NCBI GenBank assembly: GCA_018827205.1
Contig: JAHJXZ010000129.1
Coordinates: forward strand, 1 to 51,706
From: Gammaproteobacteria bacterium
GTDB lineage: Bacteria > Pseudomonadota > Gammaproteobacteria > Pseudomonadales > Pseudomonadaceae
Length of the DNA: 51,706 bases
Reading direction: 5' to 3'
Position numbers and translations under genes: made by a program. Shown piece after piece: positions 20,021 to 27,781 of this stretch (the stretch's first letter is position 1; every line of letters starts with the position of its first letter). The notes under the pieces are model-generated. The model was not told where the DNA came from. It saw only the letters and a list, made by a program, of their open reading frames with translations, and did not search any database.

Positions 20021-20377
20021 ATGTTCGATATCGGCTTTACCGAGTTGCTGCTGATCGCCGTGGTAGCCCTGGTAGTCCTAGGGCCTGATCGCCTGCCCGG
20101 TGCGGTACGCACAGCCGGTTTGTGGATCGGTCGGATCAAGCGCAGCTTCAGTGCGATCAAGGCTGAGGTTGAGCGCGAGATTGGCGCGGATGAAATTCGC
20201 CGTCAGCTGCATAACGAGCAGATCCTCGAGCTTGAGCGGGAAATGAACGCGATGAAACAAAACCTCAACGCGCCGCTTAGCACCCTCACTGAACCCAGCC
20301 CTGCCGCGCCCCCCGCAGCAGAGCCGGCCGCCACCACTGATAGCAACACCCGCCAGGATAAAAGCCCGCAGCCATGA
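20021..20377 (+). CDS. tatB: Sec-independent translocase subunit TatB
   Basis: TatB pairs with TatC as the receptor for twin-arginine signal peptides. The 118-residue product starts [20 protein letters not shown], with the conserved Glu8 in the membrane helix and the [12 protein letters not shown] hinge. A longer cytoplasmic helix and a Pro/Ala-rich tail follow. The end overlaps tatC by four bases. Confidence 0.97.
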   Translation: MFDIGFTELLLIAVVALVVLGPDRLPGAVRTAGLWIGRIKRSFSAIKAEVEREIGADEIRRQLHNEQILELEREMNAMKQNLNAPLSTLTEPSPAAPPAAEPAATTDSNTRQDKSPQP

Positions 20378-21177
20378 GCCTACGACCGGACAGCGATCAG
20401 GAAATGCCCCTGGTCTCCCACTTGACCGAACTGCGCACACGCCTGCTACGTATTGTGGCGGCGGTCTTCGCGTTGTTTGCCGGGCTGTTCTATTTCTCCC
20501 AGGATATCTACGCGCTGGTCGCCGCGCCGTTGCGCGCCTACCTACCGGAAGGCGCGACCATGATCGCCACTGGGGTGGCCTCGCCGTTCCTCACGCCGTT
20601 CAAGCTGACGCTGATGGTCGCTCTGTTTCTGGCGATTCCGATCATCCTGCATCAGATCTGGGGCTTTATCGCACCGGGGCTGTACAAGCACGAGAAGCGC
20701 ATCGCCGTACCGCTGCTGATCTCCAGCATTCTGCTGTTCTACGCGGGCATGGCCTTTGCCTACTTCGTGGTATTCCCGATCATGTTCGGCTTCTTCGCCA
20801 GCGTGACCCCGGAAGGCGTGGAGATGATGACCGATATCGGTCAGTACCTGGATTTCGTCCTGACCCTATTCTTTGCCTTCGGCGTGGCGTTCGAGATCCC
20901 GATTGCCACCTTTCTGCTGATCTGGATCGGCGTTGTCGATGTCGCCACCCTGCGTAAGAGCCGACCCTATGTAGTCGTTGGCTGCTTTGTCGTCGGCATG
21001 GTGTTGACCCCGCCGGATGTGTTCTCGCAGACCCTGCTGGCATTGCCCATGTGGCTGCTGTTTGAAGCCGGCCTGCTGTGCGGCAGCCTGGTCAAGCGCC
21101 GCGCCGATGAGGAAGCAGCGGCTGAAGCCGACAGCGACAGCGCCTCCAACGATCAGCCGCCCGCCGCACAACCGTGA
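20374..21177 (+). CDS. tatC: Sec-independent translocase subunit TatC
   Basis: TatC is the six-helix membrane core of the twin-arginine translocase and binds the RR signal. The 267-residue product has the N-terminal signature [16 protein letters not shown] and conserved loops such as [10 protein letters not shown] and [21 protein letters not shown] is also present, followed by a charged C-terminal tail of about 30 residues. It overlaps tatB upstream, and its TGA overlaps the GTG start of rsmE. Confidence 0.97.
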   Translation: MSLRPDSDQEMPLVSHLTELRTRLLRIVAAVFALFAGLFYFSQDIYALVAAPLRAYLPEGATMIATGVASPFLTPFKLTLMVALFLAIPIILHQIWGFIAPGLYKHEKRIAVPLLISSILLFYAGMAFAYFVVFPIMFGFFASVTPEGVEMMTDIGQYLDFVLTLFFAFGVAFEIPIATFLLIWIGVVDVATLRKSRPYVVVGCFVVGMVLTPPDVFSQTLLALPMWLLFEAGLLCGSLVKRRADEEAAAEADSDSASNDQPPAAQP

Positions 21178-21881
21178 ACCTGCTGCTCCTCGAAGACGGC
21201 GACTTTATCGCCGCTGACCGCGTGCTGCTAAGCGGCCGCCGCCTCAAGCATCTGCATGAAGTGCACCGCGCCGAAGCCGGCGACAGCCTGCGCGTTGGCC
21301 GCCTGAATGGCGCAATGGGCAGCGGCCAGTTACTGCGCCTGGATGCAGAGCAGGCCGAGCTTGCCGTGCAACTCGACCAAGCGCCGCCTGAAAAACTGCC
21401 ACTGACCCTGCTGCTCGCTTTGCCCCGGCCGAAAATGCTGCGGCGCGTGCTGCAAACCGTCAGCAGCATGGGCGTGCCTCGGCTGATTCTGCTGAACAGC
21501 TACCGGGTAGAGAAAAGCTTCTGGCAGACGCCCTTCCTCGAACCGGCGGCGATTCGCGAACAGCTGATCCTCGGCCTGGAACAGGCCCGCGATACCGTAT
21601 TGCCGGAAGTCATTATCGAGAAACGCTTCAAGCCCTTTGTCGAAGACCAGCTGCCCAGCATCGCCGCCGGCACCATGGGTCTGGTCGGCCATCCTGGCGA
21701 CTACCCGGCCTGCCCACGGGCCGTCGAACAGGCCGTCACATTGGCCATCGGCCCGGAAGGCGGCTGGATTCCCTACGAAGTGGACAAACTGCAGGAAGCT
21801 GGCCTGCAGCCGGTGCAACTGGGCGCGCGGATTCTACGAGTCGAGACGGCGGTTACCGCCTTGCTGGCGCGACTGTTTTAG
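21174..21881 (+). CDS. rsmE: 16S rRNA m3U1498 methyltransferase
   Basis: RsmE methylates N3 of U1498 in 16S rRNA. The 235-residue product has an N-terminal PUA-like domain and a C-terminal SPOUT knot. The knot signatures LAIGPEGGW and [17 protein letters not shown] form the trefoil cofactor site. The start is GTG, overlapping the tatC stop. The stop (TAG) overlaps the end of the convergent HxlR-type gene by four bases, so there is no room for a terminator between them. Confidence 0.95.
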   Translation: MNLLLLEDGDFIAADRVLLSGRRLKHLHEVHRAEAGDSLRVGRLNGAMGSGQLLRLDAEQAELAVQLDQAPPEKLPLTLLLALPRPKMLRRVLQTVSSMGVPRLILLNSYRVEKSFWQTPFLEPAAIREQLILGLEQARDTVLPEVIIEKRFKPFVEDQLPSIAAGTMGLVGHPGDYPACPRAVEQAVTLAIGPEGGWIPYEVDKLQEAGLQPVQLGARILRVETAVTALLARLF

Positions 21882-22375
21882 CCCAGCACCTGCTGCTCAT
21901 GCCAATGCGCAGGCAATAACTGGCCCTTAAGCGCAGGCGCCTCCTCCAGCTGCACATCCCGCGGCTCAAGCGGCTCACCACAATCCGAACACACCAGCAC
22001 GCCATGCATCGGCTGCCCGCAGCCCCGATGAATATGCCGAATCGGTGCGCCTTCCGCGCCGCTCATATGCTGGTCACCCCAATGCACTAGCGCCATGATG
22101 GCCGGGTACAGATCACGGCCCTTGGCGCTCAGACAGTATTCCTCACGCAAGGGCCGCTGCTGATAGGCCACCTTGTCCAGCACCCCGGCTTCCACCAGCT
22201 TTTTCAGGCGTTCGGCCAGCACATGCCGGGTAATCCCCAGGCGCTTCTCGAATTCATCAAAACGACGAATACCAAGAAAGCTCTCGCGCAGTACCAGCAG
22301 CGTCCAACGGTCACCCACCACCGACAGGGTGCGAGCCAGGGAGCAGGGTTGTTGCTCAAGTTCTTCCCAACGCAT
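21878..22375 (-). CDS. HxlR-family winged-helix transcriptional regulator
   Basis: This 165-residue protein has the HxlR domain at about residues 10-100: CSLARTLSVVGDRWTLLVLR, then FDEFEKRLGITRHVLAERLK as recognition helix, and a wing. The C-terminal extension contains CGQ..., then CSDCGEPL, a possible zinc-ribbon-like or redox-active Cys cluster. The gene is divergent from an SDR gene. The 100-bp gap between them holds two GGTTCC-N5-GGAACC-type palindromes that are probably its operators. Its signal is unknown; Cys residues would fit a redox or electrophile sensor, but that is inference. Confidence 0.88.
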   Translation of the reverse strand: MRWEELEQQPCSLARTLSVVGDRWTLLVLRESFLGIRRFDEFEKRLGITRHVLAERLKKLVEAGVLDKVAYQQRPLREEYCLSAKGRDLYPAIMALVHWGDQHMSGAEGAPIRHIHRGCGQPMHGVLVCSDCGEPLEPRDVQLEEAPALKGQLLPAHWHEQQVLG

Positions 22376-22409
22376 AAACCAGTCTCCAACAGCGATGGCT
22401 CACCATAGC

Positions 22410-22462
22410 TTGACAGGTTCCAAAACGGAACCGACTATCAGGCCAGGTTCCAAAATAGAACT
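22410..22462 (+). promoter_or_regulatory. Promoter with two HxlR-type operator palindromes
   Basis: TTGACA at 22410-22415 is a perfect -35 box. After exactly 17 bases comes GACTAT (22433-22438), a weak -10 box. The 17-base spacer is itself a palindrome, GGTTCC-AAAAC-GGAACC (22416-22432). A second copy, GGTTCC-AAAAT-AGAACT, lies at 22446-22462, one 30-bp step further and just before the SDR ribosome-binding site. Binding of the divergent HxlR protein here would block the promoter. Confidence 0.7.
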
Positions 22463-22475
22463 GATGGAGATTGTA

Positions 22476-23204
22476 ATGACCGAACGCAAAGCAATTCTGG
22501 TAGTAGGCGCTGGTGATGCCACCGGCGGCGCCATCGCCAAACGCTTCGCCCGCGAGGGCTATGTAGCCTGCGTGGCACGGCGCAATGCCGACAAGCTCGG
22601 TACGCTGGTGGCGGATATCGAAGCAGCCGGTGGTACTGCCCGCGCTTTTGGCTGCGATGCGCGAGTCGAGGAACAGGTGATCGAGCTGTTTACCACCATC
22701 GAACGCGAAGTCGGCCCGCTGCATGCCGTGGTGTTCAACATCGGCGCCAATGTGCAGTTCTCCATCACTGAAACCACTGAGCGGGTGTATCGCAAAGTCT
22801 GGGAAATGGCCGCCCTGGCCGGTTTTCTCACCGGTCGTGAAGCCGCCAAGGTGATGCTGCCGCGCGGCCAAGGCACGATCATCTTTACCGGTGCCACAGC
22901 CTCCTTGCGCGGCCGAGCGAATTTCTCCGCGTTTGCCAGCGCCAAGTTCGCCCTACGCGCCCTGGCCCAAAGCATGGCCCGCGAACTCGGCCCCCAGGGC
23001 ATCCATATCGCCCACCCGATCATCGACGGCGCCATCGATACCGCGTTTATCCGCGACACCTTTCCTCAGCTCTATCAGCTCAAGGAACAGGATGGCATCC
23101 TCAACCCTGAGCATATCGCCGAGACCTACTGGCAGATCCATTGCCAACCGCGCGATTGTTGGGTGCATGAGCTGGATCTGCGGCCCTGGTCTGAGACGTT
23201 CTAG
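22476..23204 (+). CDS. Short-chain dehydrogenase/reductase
   Basis: The start is ATG 22476 with GGAG 7 bases upstream, giving 242 residues; the frame remains open well upstream but without support. The N-terminal Rossmann motif is present as VVGAGDATGGAIAKRF, and the NAG-type strand reads VVFNIGANV. The usual YxxxK catalytic motif is degenerate: after FTGATASLRGRANFSAFASAKFA the expected Tyr is replaced by Phe (SAFASAK). This is therefore an atypical SDR whose Lys is present but whose Tyr is not. It is probably cotranscribed with the downstream DsbA-like gene and controlled by the divergent HxlR regulator. The substrate is unknown. Confidence 0.88.
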   Translation: MTERKAILVVGAGDATGGAIAKRFAREGYVACVARRNADKLGTLVADIEAAGGTARAFGCDARVEEQVIELFTTIEREVGPLHAVVFNIGANVQFSITETTERVYRKVWEMAALAGFLTGREAAKVMLPRGQGTIIFTGATASLRGRANFSAFASAKFALRALAQSMARELGPQGIHIAHPIIDGAIDTAFIRDTFPQLYQLKEQDGILNPEHIAETYWQIHCQPRDCWVHELDLRPWSETF

Positions 23205-23251
23205 CCGCAGCTGCGCTCGCCCAACAACAAGACCTCCCGAAGGAGCATGCA

Positions 23252-23839
23252 ATGAGCAAAACCCTAGAGTTCTTTTTTGATTTCGGTAGCCCAGCCAGCT
23301 ACCTAGCCTGGACTCAGTTGCCGCGTATTGCCGACAAGGCCGGCGCGCAGATCGTCTGGCGACCGATGCTGCTTGGCGGCGTATTCAAGGCCACCGGTAA
23401 CCAGTCGCCGGTCATGATTCCGAGCAAGGGCGCCTGGATGCTCAAGGACCTGGCGCGTTTCGCCAGTCACTACGGCGTGCCGATGGCCTTTAGCCCGAGT
23501 TTCCCGATCAACACCCTGACGCTGATGCGCGGCGCAGCCGGTTACCAGGGCAGCGAGCGCTTCGAGCACTATCTAAAAACCATCTTCGAAGCGCTGTGGG
23601 TGCAACAGAAAGACCTCGGCAAGCCCGAAGTAGTCGCCGAAGTGCTGAGCGCAGCAGGCTTCGAGCCCGCCGAGTTCGAGCGCCTGGTCAGCGACGAAGC
23701 AGTCAAGGAACGGCTCAAGGCCACCACCGAAGAGGCGATCAAACGCGGCGTATTTGGCGCGCCGACCTTCTTTATCGGCAGCGAGATGCACTTCGGTCAG
23801 GATCGCCTGGACTTCGTCGCCGAAGCCCTGGCGCGCTAG
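23252..23839 (+). CDS. 2-hydroxychromene-2-carboxylate isomerase/DsbA-like family protein
   Basis: This 195-residue cytoplasmic protein belongs to the DsbA-like thioredoxin-fold family that includes HCCA isomerases and kappa-class glutathione transferases. The opening FFFDFGSPASYLAWTQL carries Ser where DsbA has CxxC, as in glutathione-dependent HCCA isomerases. The C-terminal cis-Pro region GVFGAPTFFIGSEMHFGQDR is typical. It follows the SDR by 47 bp, suggesting a two-gene unit for handling an aromatic or electrophilic compound. The natural substrate cannot be told from the sequence. Confidence 0.88.
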   Translation: MSKTLEFFFDFGSPASYLAWTQLPRIADKAGAQIVWRPMLLGGVFKATGNQSPVMIPSKGAWMLKDLARFASHYGVPMAFSPSFPINTLTLMRGAAGYQGSERFEHYLKTIFEALWVQQKDLGKPEVVAEVLSAAGFEPAEFERLVSDEAVKERLKATTEEAIKRGVFGAPTFFIGSEMHFGQDRLDFVAEALAR

Positions 23840-23860
23840 CAGGTAGTTTTCAGCGGCCTG

Positions 23861-24298
23861 CTAGCTCTCCAGCAGAAAGGTCACCGGCCCGTCATTGATC
23901 AGGTGTACCTGCATATCGGCACCGAATTGGCCGGTGGCAACTTGCGGGTGTTTGCCGCGGGCCTGAGTGACCAGCAGGTCGAACAGCTCAGCACCCAGCG
24001 CCGGCGGTGCAGCGCTGGAGAAACTTGGGCGTAGGCCGCTCTTGGTATCGGCGGCCAGGGTGAATTGCGACACCAGCAACAGGCCGCCACCACTATCACT
24101 GAGCGACAGGTTCATCTTGCCGGCCGCATCGCTGAACACGCGGTAGTTGAGCAGTTTGTGCAGGATTTTCTCGACGCTGGCCGGAGTGTCCTGCGGCTCG
24201 ACGCCGACCAGCGCCAGCAGGCCCTGATCAATCGCACCGACAACTTCGCCGTCTACTTCTACTCGGGCGCCACGCACCCGCTGAATCAGTGCCTTCAT
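23861..24298 (-). CDS. dtd: D-aminoacyl-tRNA deacylase
   Basis: Dtd removes D-amino acids (and Gly from tRNA-Ala) from mischarged tRNAs in the cytoplasm. The 145-residue product has the family signatures [21 protein letters not shown] and [10 protein letters not shown], the latter containing the Gly-cis-Pro motif that rejects L-aminoacyl groups. Its ATG overlaps the stop of pip as ATGA, so the two are translationally coupled. Confidence 0.96.
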   Translation of the reverse strand: MKALIQRVRGARVEVDGEVVGAIDQGLLALVGVEPQDTPASVEKILHKLLNYRVFSDAAGKMNLSLSDSGGGLLLVSQFTLAADTKSGLRPSFSSAAPPALGAELFDLLVTQARGKHPQVATGQFGADMQVHLINDGPVTFLLES

Positions 24299-25266
24299 GC
24301 TTCATCCGGCGCCAGGTTGAGCAAGCGATGCGCCAACTCATCAGCGGCGCGCACCAGCGCATCGGTAATCCCGGTTTCCGCTGCCGAATGGCCGGCATCG
24401 CGAATGATCTGCAGCTCACTGTTCGGCCAGGCCTGGTGTAGCGCCCAAGCGTTGTCCAGCGGGCAGATCACATCATAACGGCCGTGCACGATAACCCCCG
24501 GAAGATGGGCGATCTTCGGCATATCACGCAGCAGCTGATCGGTTTCGAGGAAGGCATTGTTGACGAAGTAATGGCACTCGATGCGGGCAATCGACAGCGC
24601 GCGGTGGGCGTCACTGAAACGGTCGACCACCTGCGGGTTGGGGCGCAGGGTGGCGGTGCGGCCTTCCCAGGTCGACCAGGCCTTGGCTGCATGCATCTGG
24701 GCGATCTGGTCGGGCCCAGTCAGGCGTTTGTAGAAGGCCTGTACCAAATTATCCTGCTCATTCGCCGGAATGGGCGCTAGGTAGTCTTCCCAATAGTCGG
24801 GGAACAAACGACTGGCGCCGGCCTGATAGAACCAGCTGATCTCCTGCGGGCGGCAAAGAAAGATGCCGCGCAAGATGAGGCCATGCACACGCTGCGGATG
24901 GGTCTGGGCGTAGGCCAGCGCCAAGGTCGAACCCCAGGAGCCGCCGAACAGCACCCACTTATCGATGCCGAGGTGCTCGCGGATCTGCTCCATATCGGCG
25001 ATCAGCGCCTGAGTGGTGTTGTTTTCCAGGCTCGCGTGCGGGGTGGAACGGCCACAACCACGCTGATCGAACGTGATAACGCGATACAGGTTGGGGTCGA
25101 AATAGCGCCGGCTAGCAGCGTCGCACCCGGCACCCGGCCCGCCGTGGATGAACACCACAGGCAAGCCATCCGGCGAACCGCTTTCGTCGACATACAGCAC
25201 GTGCGGCGCCTGCACCGCCAGCTCATGACGGGCGTAGGGTTTAATCTCCGGATACAAGGTCTGCAT
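24295..25266 (-). CDS. pip: Prolyl iminopeptidase
   Basis: This alpha/beta-hydrolase of peptidase family S33 releases N-terminal proline from peptides. The start is set at ATG 25266 ([17 protein letters not shown]), with CAGGAG upstream, giving 323 residues; longer in-frame starts have no support. The oxyanion segment HGGPGAGCD and [12 protein letters not shown] are present. The nucleophile Ser110 is in GGSWGS, and the C-terminal GRYDVICP and DAGHS carry the Asp and His. It is coupled to dtd downstream. Confidence 0.95.
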   Translation of the reverse strand: MQTLYPEIKPYARHELAVQAPHVLYVDESGSPDGLPVVFIHGGPGAGCDAASRRYFDPNLYRVITFDQRGCGRSTPHASLENNTTQALIADMEQIREHLGIDKWVLFGGSWGSTLALAYAQTHPQRVHGLILRGIFLCRPQEISWFYQAGASRLFPDYWEDYLAPIPANEQDNLVQAFYKRLTGPDQIAQMHAAKAWSTWEGRTATLRPNPQVVDRFSDAHRALSIARIECHYFVNNAFLETDQLLRDMPKIAHLPGVIVHGRYDVICPLDNAWALHQAWPNSELQIIRDAGHSAAETGITDALVRAADELAHRLLNLAPDEA

Positions 25267-25389
25267 AGCATGCTCCTGACTTGACCTGAATAATGCGTGG
25301 CGTAACGTTGACAGCCTTGCGCAGGACAACTGCAGACGCAACCGCTTGACGCTCTGCCGGGCATCATAACCATGAAAAAGGAGTTCAGC

Positions 25390-25824
25390 ATGCCAACAAG
25401 GATATTTGCCTTAGCTTTCCTAATGTTTTGCACCCTACTCACTGGTTGCGGCGCCAAGGATGATCCACAGGCAGCGCTGGAAGCTGCCGTGCAACAACTG
25501 CAGGACAACCTGGAAGCGAAGAACACCAGCGCGGTACTCGACCAGCTGCACCCGCAGTTCTCGGCCCAGGGCGAGTTCGACCGTGAGTGGGCGCAGCGCA
25601 CCATGTTGCTGCTGTTTATGCGCCACAAAAACGTCGAAGTGCTGGCCTTGAGCAAAGCCAGCTACGTCCACGAAACCTATCGCGAGAAAGGCTTTACCGA
25701 GGCCCAGGTTGCCTTGGTCGGCGCCGAAAGCCTGATCCCGGATAGCGCCCGTCATTTCCTTGTGGAAATGGAGTGGTGGCTGGAGGGTGATGAATGGAAG
25801 CTGGCGCGCCTGAAGTGGCAATAA
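25390..25824 (+). CDS. Small lipoprotein, NTF2-like, unknown function
   Basis: The start is placed at ATG 25390 because AAGGAG (25377-25382) sits 7 bases upstream; an earlier in-frame ATG at 25372 would overlap that site. The 144-residue product begins with a lipoprotein signal (MPTRIFALAFLMFCTLLTGC) with the lipid-bearing Cys at residue 20. The mature part, LEAAVQQLQDNLEAKNTSAV through WWLEGDEWKLARLKW, resembles NTF2/SnoaL-like small alpha+beta folds. Homologues are generally hypothetical proteins. It is divergent from pip and converges on the methyltransferase-like gene. Confidence 0.75.
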   Translation: MPTRIFALAFLMFCTLLTGCGAKDDPQAALEAAVQQLQDNLEAKNTSAVLDQLHPQFSAQGEFDREWAQRTMLLLFMRHKNVEVLALSKASYVHETYREKGFTEAQVALVGAESLIPDSARHFLVEMEWWLEGDEWKLARLKWQ

Positions 25825-25839
25825 CGGCCCAGCTACTGA

Positions 25840-26394
25840 TTAAAACAACCAGGGAATAAACATCTTGCTGCGCTGCATATAGTCGCGATACGCCTCGCCA
25901 AACTGCTGCAGACACTCGGCTTCATCGCGCTTGGCGGTCAGCCAGAGTATCAGGCTGGCCAGCAGCGCCAGCGCCAGACTCAAGCCATTGGGTTGCTTGC
26001 AGGCCACGCCCCAAGCCAGCAACAGCAACGAGGCGTACAGCGGATGGCGGATAACGCGGAAGATGCCGCTGGTCACCAGTTGCGAGGTGCGCTCGAAAGC
26101 GAATAGCTCGGCGTCCGTGCGCTGCCCATCAGGGCGCCCCATACGGCGTAGCTGATAGAGGCCGGTAAACAGCAGCAGCAAGGATGCAAACAGCAGCGCC
26201 CAGGACAGACGCTGATGCAGGGCAAAGCGGTCGACAAACCAGACCGGCCCGTTCAGCACCAGCAAAGCCAGAATCGCCTCCCAGGCGAAGAACCGGTAAA
26301 AGCCGTGGGACTGCGGCCGTAGCAGTACCCGCCAGGACAGCGCCAGCAGCAGCAGCGTGCCCAGCGCAAAAGCCAACCCCTGCAACCACACCAT
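25840..26394 (-). CDS. Membrane methyltransferase-like protein (ICMT/PEMT family)
   Basis: The start is ATG 26394 with GGAG 9 bases upstream, giving 184 residues; the frame runs on upstream without support. There are about four to five membrane helices. The conserved C-terminal block is GIFRVIRHPLYASLLLLAWG and then DEAECLQQFGEAYRDYMQ. This R-x-x-RHP-x-Y...E-x-x-L...Y-x-x-Y pattern marks isoprenylcysteine carboxyl-methyltransferase and phospholipid-methyltransferase relatives, which use SAM within the membrane. Its start is 102 bp from the first gene of the lipid biosynthesis cluster, on the opposite strand. It might modify that product, but it could equally be unrelated. Confidence 0.8.
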   Translation of the reverse strand: MVWLQGLAFALGTLLLLALSWRVLLRPQSHGFYRFFAWEAILALLVLNGPVWFVDRFALHQRLSWALLFASLLLLFTGLYQLRRMGRPDGQRTDAELFAFERTSQLVTSGIFRVIRHPLYASLLLLAWGVACKQPNGLSLALALLASLILWLTAKRDEAECLQQFGEAYRDYMQRSKMFIPWLF

Positions 26395-26496
26395 AAAGCC
26401 GTCTCCTTCTCTGTCCGTTAGCCCGTCAAGGCCAGGCGCTGCGTGACCTGCAGCCCCTCTGTTACACTGCCGGCCTCTTTGCCTCGGCCGCCCGCA

Positions 26497-26904
26497 ATGG
26501 ATCGCACTCAACTGCACAGCCTGCTGCCCCACCAAGGCCCAGCCCTCTGGCTGGATGGCCTGTTGGCGCATGACAGCCTGAGTATCCAGGGTCTGAGTGC
26601 CTGGCGCTTTCTCGAGACCTTTGGGGCCAATGCCTCACCCTGCCTGCTGTTCGAAGCAGCCGCTCAGTTGTGCGCCGCGCATGGTGCCCTATACGGCGAT
26701 GCCAGTGCCATTGAAATGGCCCTGGTCGGCAAGCTCTCGCAACTGCAACTGCACCATGAACCGACGCAGCGCAGCGGCGCACTGCAGGTCAGCGCCCAGC
26801 AAGAGGCGCTAAGCCCGGCCGGCGCGCTGTATGCCTTCAGCATCCACAATGACGAGCAGCTACTGCTCGACGGCAAACTGCTGCTGGTGTTGATCCATGC
26901 TTGA
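26497..26904 (+). CDS. ApeP-like hotdog 3-hydroxyacyl-ACP dehydratase family protein
   Basis: This 135-residue hotdog-fold protein begins MDRTQLHSLLPHQGPALWLD, echoing the LPHRxPxLLVD opening of FabZ and ApeP-type dehydratases. The central helix reads LLFEAAAQLCAAHGAL and carries the expected Glu of the EAAAQ motif. The GHFP-type catalytic His that normally precedes this helix is not visible, so activity is uncertain. It is the first gene of a six-gene plus-strand operon and overlaps the ABC ATPase gene by 8 bases. A longer frame begins 54 bases upstream without support. Function is inferred as dehydration or binding of a beta-hydroxyacyl-ACP. Confidence 0.78.
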   Translation: MDRTQLHSLLPHQGPALWLDGLLAHDSLSIQGLSAWRFLETFGANASPCLLFEAAAQLCAAHGALYGDASAIEMALVGKLSQLQLHHEPTQRSGALQVSAQQEALSPAGALYAFSIHNDEQLLLDGKLLLVLIHA

Positions 26905-27781
26905 ACTTCGCCACGTCACGCACAGCTACCCAGGCGCAAGCCGCGCCGCGCTGCAGGGTATCGACCTGCAGCTACAGGCCGGCGAATGCCTCGGCCTACT
27001 CGGCAGTAACGGCGCCGGCAAGACCACCCTGCTATCGCTACTCAGTGGCGTGCTCACGCTGCAACAGGGTGAGCTGCACTGGGAAGGCCAGCCAAGGCTC
27101 GGTCTGGTACCGCAGCAGCTGGCCTTCTATGCCGGGCTCAAAGTGGGCGAGAACCTCGAATTATTTGCCGACCTGTATCGCCTGCGCGGCGCTGAGCGCC
27201 AGCAACGCCTGCAGCAGTGCATCGATATCTGCGCCTTGGGAGACAAGCTGACGCGGCGCAGCGAGCAGCTCTCCGGCGGCGAACAACGGCGCTTGAACTT
27301 CGCTATCGGCCTGCTGCAACCCGCTGATCTCTATTTATTCGATGAAGCTACCGTGGGCGTCGACGCCGCGAGTCGCCAACAGCTGCTGGCTGCCGTGGAG
27401 CAGCTGACAGCCGATGGTAAGGCGGTGATCTACACCAGCCACTATCTGGAAGAAGTCGAGCGGGTCGCCCAGCGCATTCTGCTGCTGCACGAAGGTCAGG
27501 TACGCCTGGATCTGGACAAACGTCAGCTGCTCGGTGACGACCACGGTCTGCTGCTGGAATGGCCGGACGCCATACCGGCAGGCCTTAACGAACTGCTCGC
27601 GAGCCTGCAACTGACGGCCGAAGTGCTACCCAAGGGCCTGCGTATCGCATCCCTGAATGGCCAACAGCTGCTGGCGATCACCGAATTTGTTACTGCGCAG
27701 GATGGCCTGCCCAACCTGCTGCGCTTCGGCCGCCCGTCGCTCGAGCAGTTCTACCTGCGCCTGAACGGAGGCCGGCTATGA
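26897..27781 (+). CDS. ABC transporter ATP-binding protein (lipid/polyketide exporter type)
   Basis: This 294-residue ATPase has Walker A GSNGAGKTT at residues 36-44, the Q-loop region LVPQQLAFYAGLKVGENLEL, and the signature LSGGEQRR. Walker B is LYLFDEATVGVD and the switch His is in YTSHYLEEVER. A C-terminal regulatory extension of about 80 residues follows. This is the CcmA/NatA/DrrA-like exporter class. Its end overlaps the permease gene as ATGA, so the two subunits are made together. The position between dehydratase and carrier-protein genes strongly suggests export of the cluster's product. Confidence 0.9.
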   Translation: MLELRHVTHSYPGASRAALQGIDLQLQAGECLGLLGSNGAGKTTLLSLLSGVLTLQQGELHWEGQPRLGLVPQQLAFYAGLKVGENLELFADLYRLRGAERQQRLQQCIDICALGDKLTRRSEQLSGGEQRRLNFAIGLLQPADLYLFDEATVGVDAASRQQLLAAVEQLTADGKAVIYTSHYLEEVERVAQRILLLHEGQVRLDLDKRQLLGDDHGLLLEWPDAIPAGLNELLASLQLTAEVLPKGLRIASLNGQQLLAITEFVTAQDGLPNLLRFGRPSLEQFYLRLNGGRL

